The notes below the pieces were generated by a model. That model saw only the letters and a program-made list of their open reading frames with translations. It made no database searches and was not told the origin of the DNA. The position numbers and the translations under genes were made by a program. Positions 5,898 to 8,458 of a stretch of DNA of 8,458 bases are shown here, piece after piece. This stretch comes from Treponema sp. Its GTDB lineage: Bacteria > Spirochaetota > Spirochaetia > Treponematales > Breznakiellaceae. Numbering within the stretch: position 1 is the first letter of the stretch; each line of letters starts with the position of its first letter. The stretch covers positions 1 through 8,458 of the forward strand of contig JAISOQ010000174.1 in assembly GCA_031275515.1 (NCBI GenBank). The letters are read 5' to 3'.

Positions 5898-8458
5898 GTG
5901 CAAGCGCTTAAACGGCTGTCCGAATCAGTCATGGGGAAGCTTCGTTCAGAAATCATTGACGCCGGAGGAAACGAGATCTTCGCCCTGGGTTATCTGAACG
6001 ATGCCGGGGTCGTGGGTTCCGTCGAGGTTCTGGCCCGGGGAAACGAAGGGGCGGTTCTGGCCCTGAATTCCCGGCAGGAGGTTCCGGTCCGGGGGGAATC
6101 GCGGGACGGCGCGCCTTCTGTGGATGTCCTTATCCACAACCATCCCTCGGGCTTCCTGACCCCCAGCGATAATGATCTTGCCATAGCCGGCAGGGCGGCT
6201 GAAAGCGGGACCGGGTCTTTCATCATTAACAACGAAGTCACCCAGGTCTATGTGGTGGCCGAGCCTGTCCGCAGGCGGAAACGGAAAAACCTCGATCCCG
6301 ATAAAATTTGCGCGGCCCTGGAAGAAGGAGGCGTCATTGCCCGGAGGCTTTCCGCCTTTGAGCCCCGTCCGTCCCAGATCGGCCTTATGCGGCTGGCCAT
6401 CAAAGCCTTCAACGACGGCGCTCTGGCAGCCGCCGAGGCGGGGACCGGAGTGGGGAAGTCTTTTGCCTACCTCCTCCCCGCCATGACCTATGCCCTGGAC
6501 AACGATGAGCGGGTTGTTATTTCCACCGCCACGATAAACTTGCAGCAGCAGCTTTACGAGAAGGACATCCCCCTGGTGGCTTCCGCCCTGGGCAGAACGG
6601 TTAAGTCGGTCCTGGTGAAAGGCCGGGGGAATTATCTCTGCCGGCGGCATCTGGAGGATGCCCTCAGGGAACCTGCCCTGGAGGAGGACGAGAACAACGC
6701 TGTCCAAACCATTGCCGAATGGGCGGAAACTACCAGCACCGGAAGCCGTTCGGACCTGTCCTTTCTTCCCTCCGACAGCGCCTGGTCCCGGGTGTGTTCA
6801 GAGGCGGATCTCTGCATGGGGATGCGCTGCCCCGAACGGGAACGGTGTTTCGTCTTTTCCCTCAGAAAGGAATGTGCCGACGCCCGTATCCTGGTGGTGA
6901 ATCATCACCTGCTTTTCGCGGACCTGGCCGCCCGTAACCAGGGAGCGGGGTACGACAATACGGTGGTGCTGCCCCCTTACCGGCGCATCGTCATAGACGA
7001 GGCCCATACGATGGAGGGGGCGGCTACTTCCTTTTTTTCCCAGGAGTTCAGCCGTCCCGGCGTCTTCCGTCAACTCGGGCGGCTGTACCGCAAGCGCCGG
7101 GCCCGGCGGTCCGGCCTCCTGCTGCGTCTGGCGGGCCTGGCTGCGGGCGGCCAGGATGAGGACGTCTTTCTGGAAAAACCCCTGGACGCGATTCGGCGGA
7201 TACGTGAGGCGGTGGAAGTTCTGGATGTGAACGCCCTGGAACTCTGCCGGGGAGAGGGAACTTTCCGGTTCACCCCCGCCCGGGAAGAGGCGGTTTCGGC
7301 GGTTCTGATCCCCCATTTGCTTGACTTGAGGCGGAATATCCTCACCCTGGCGGACCAGGTCCGGGACATTATCGAGAACCTTCAGGGCGATAATGCCGAA
7401 GACCCGGTCGTTTGGGAGATTAAGGCGGTAATACGCCGTCTTGAAACCATCGCCGGCGTCTGTTCTTCCCTGCTGGAATACCGGGAACGGCCCGGCGAGG
7501 TGATGTGGCTGGAGCGGCATATTGGCGCTTCGGGCAGCGACTGGGCAGGGTTTAACGTTACGCCTATAGACGTGGCGCCTTCCCTCAAGGACGCCTTGTT
7601 TGAACCGAATAAAACCGTGATTTGCGTGTCCGCGACCCTTACCGTCGCGGGGACCGGAGACGCTTTGGTTTACCCGGACTCCGCTCCGGCGGAGTTTTGG
7701 ACTCCTGGAGGCTCCGAGGCCTCTTCGGATACGGAGAACATTCCCAGGGCTTTCGCCTACTGGAGCGGACGGTCCGGTTTCAGCCTGGTACAGGCCAGGG
7801 AAGCGCTTTTCGGCTGGTTTCCTTCGCCTTTTCCCTATTCCCGGTCCGTCCTTTTGGCAGTACCCCGGGACGCCCCCCTCCCGGAGGAGGCTGATTACCG
7901 CGCCTTTGTGGACAGGGCGGCGGCAGCCCTGGCGGAAACCGCCGGAGGTTCGGCCCTTATCCTCTTTACTTCTTACGAAGCCCTGCGGAGCGCCTATGCC
8001 CTTGCCCGGCCTGTCCTGGAAAAACAGGGAATACGCTGCCTGAAGCAGGGGGATGACGACCGGAGCCGCCTCTTGCAGAGCTTTCTTTCCGACGAGGCCA
8101 GCGTACTCTTCGCCACCGATTCCTTTTGGGAGGGCATTGACGCGCCGGGGGACACCCTGCGTCTGGTGATACTCTGCCGCCTGCCCTTCAAGGCCCCCAA
8201 TGACCCGGTCTTTGAGGCCCGGTGCGAAGCCCTGGAAAGCCGCGGGGGCAATTCCTTTATGGAACTTTCCCTTCCCGAATCGGTGATGAAGTTCAAGCAG
8301 GGCTTTGGCCGGCTGATGCGCCGGTCCAGCGATCACGGCGTAGTGGCGGTCCTGGACGGGCGCATCCTTCGCAAGCGGTACGGCGTATACTTCCTCCGCT
8401 CCCTCCCCAAAACCCGCACCAGTTTCGAGGATTTCAGTACGGTACTGCGGCAGACGGA
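5898..8458 (+). CDS. dinG: DinG/XPD-family Fe-S helicase with N-terminal RadC/JAMM-like domain, 3' partial
   Basis: 853 codons are visible and the frame is still open at the window edge. The start is GTG at 5898: no other start lies upstream in frame, and the ATG at codon 12 has no ribosome binding site. Residues about 15-125 resemble the RadC/JAMM fold, with NEIF (Glu26) and HNHPSGFLTPSDND (80-93). The latter fits the metal motif H-x-H-x7-S-x2-D (His80, His82, Ser90, Asp93). A basic linker (RRRKRK) leads into a superfamily 2 helicase: Gln160 motif, Walker A GTGVGKS (182-188), DEAH (367-370), SATL (578-581), FWEGID (743-748) and QGFGRLMRR (801-809). Cys248, Cys306, Cys311 and Cys317 fit the XPD/DinG 4Fe-4S ligands, followed by VVNHHLLF. 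Such helicases unwind DNA 5' to 3', including R-loops and G-quadruplexes. What the JAMM domain does is unknown. The gene is divergent from tRNA-Glu. Confidence 0.9.
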   Translation, partial: MQALKRLSESVMGKLRSEIIDAGGNEIFALGYLNDAGVVGSVEVLARGNEGAVLALNSRQEVPVRGESRDGAPSVDVLIHNHPSGFLTPSDNDLAIAGRAAESGTGSFIINNEVTQVYVVAEPVRRRKRKNLDPDKICAALEEGGVIARRLSAFEPRPSQIGLMRLAIKAFNDGALAAAEAGTGVGKSFAYLLPAMTYALDNDERVVISTATINLQQQLYEKDIPLVASALGRTVKSVLVKGRGNYLCRRHLEDALREPALEEDENNAVQTIAEWAETTSTGSRSDLSFLPSDSAWSRVCSEADLCMGMRCPERERCFVFSLRKECADARILVVNHHLLFADLAARNQGAGYDNTVVLPPYRRIVIDEAHTMEGAATSFFSQEFSRPGVFRQLGRLYRKRRARRSGLLLRLAGLAAGGQDEDVFLEKPLDAIRRIREAVEVLDVNALELCRGEGTFRFTPAREEAVSAVLIPHLLDLRRNILTLADQVRDIIENLQGDNAEDPVVWEIKAVIRRLETIAGVCSSLLEYRERPGEVMWLERHIGASGSDWAGFNVTPIDVAPSLKDALFEPNKTVICVSATLTVAGTGDALVYPDSAPAEFWTPGGSEASSDTENIPRAFAYWSGRSGFSLVQAREALFGWFPSPFPYSRSVLLAVPRDAPLPEEADYRAFVDRAAAALAETAGGSALILFTSYEALRSAYALARPVLEKQGIRCLKQGDDDRSRLLQSFLSDEASVLFATDSFWEGIDAPGDTLRLVILCRLPFKAPNDPVFEARCEALESRGGNSFMELSLPESVMKFKQGFGRLMRRSSDHGVVAVLDGRILRKRYGVYFLRSLPKTRTSFEDFSTVLRQT

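Noticed and set aside
5946..6707. 253-codon open frame on the minus strand opposite the start of dinG
   Set aside because: It lies wholly opposite the JAMM and Walker A coding region and has no family resemblance.
6798..8336. 512-codon open frame on the minus strand opposite dinG
   Set aside because: It is an antisense shadow produced by GC-rich codon use in dinG. Its product is rich in Gly, Pro, Arg and Gln with no recognisable motif, while the plus frame has every helicase motif.
1..8458. CRISPR array, insertion sequence or phage genes
   Set aside because: There are no regularly spaced direct repeats and no transposase, integrase or structural phage motifs in any frame examined.

Overview
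The window most resembles a moderately GC-rich spirochaete chromosome, probably Treponema-like. This is an inference. It rests on a four-gene nucleoside ABC transporter headed by a TmpC/PnrA-type lipoprotein, a broken remnant that looks like a repeat module of surface lipoproteins, and the general protein style. No rRNA or species marker is present to prove it. No phage, insertion sequence or CRISPR array was seen.

Layout, left to right. Bases 1-114 are the last 37 codons of a plus-strand gene whose C-terminus looks like the ACT domain of D-3-phosphoglycerate dehydrogenase (serA), followed by a compact hairpin terminator. Bases 115-672 hold no convincing intact gene. They carry a palindromic GGATT/AATCC repeat, a frameshifted coding remnant and small inverted repeats. 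Bases 673-5472 are a minus-strand operon transcribed right to left: purine-nucleoside-binding lipoprotein (pnrA), double-domain ATPase, then two permeases. The last three genes overlap by a few bases (8 and 4 nt). The lipoprotein and the ATPase are separated by 99 nt containing a strong hairpin. Bases 5473-5681 contain the inferred pnrA promoter. A tRNA-Glu(TTC) gene lies at 5682-5753 on the minus strand, with a near-consensus sigma70-type promoter. A plus-strand gene starts at 5898 with GTG and runs off the right edge. It encodes a DinG/XPD-family iron-sulfur helicase with a RadC/JAMM-like (MPN+) metal-binding domain fused at its N-terminus.

The four transporter proteins make one importer: the lipoprotein captures the nucleoside outside the inner membrane, the two permeases form the channel, and the tandem-domain ATPase powers it. 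This fits purine salvage in a host-associated or nutritionally dependent organism. The helicase gene is divergent from the tRNA and functionally separate.

The most interesting item is the JAMM-DinG fusion, where better-known DinG proteins have either no extra domain or a DnaQ-like exonuclease. The other observations are smaller regulatory or evolutionary details.
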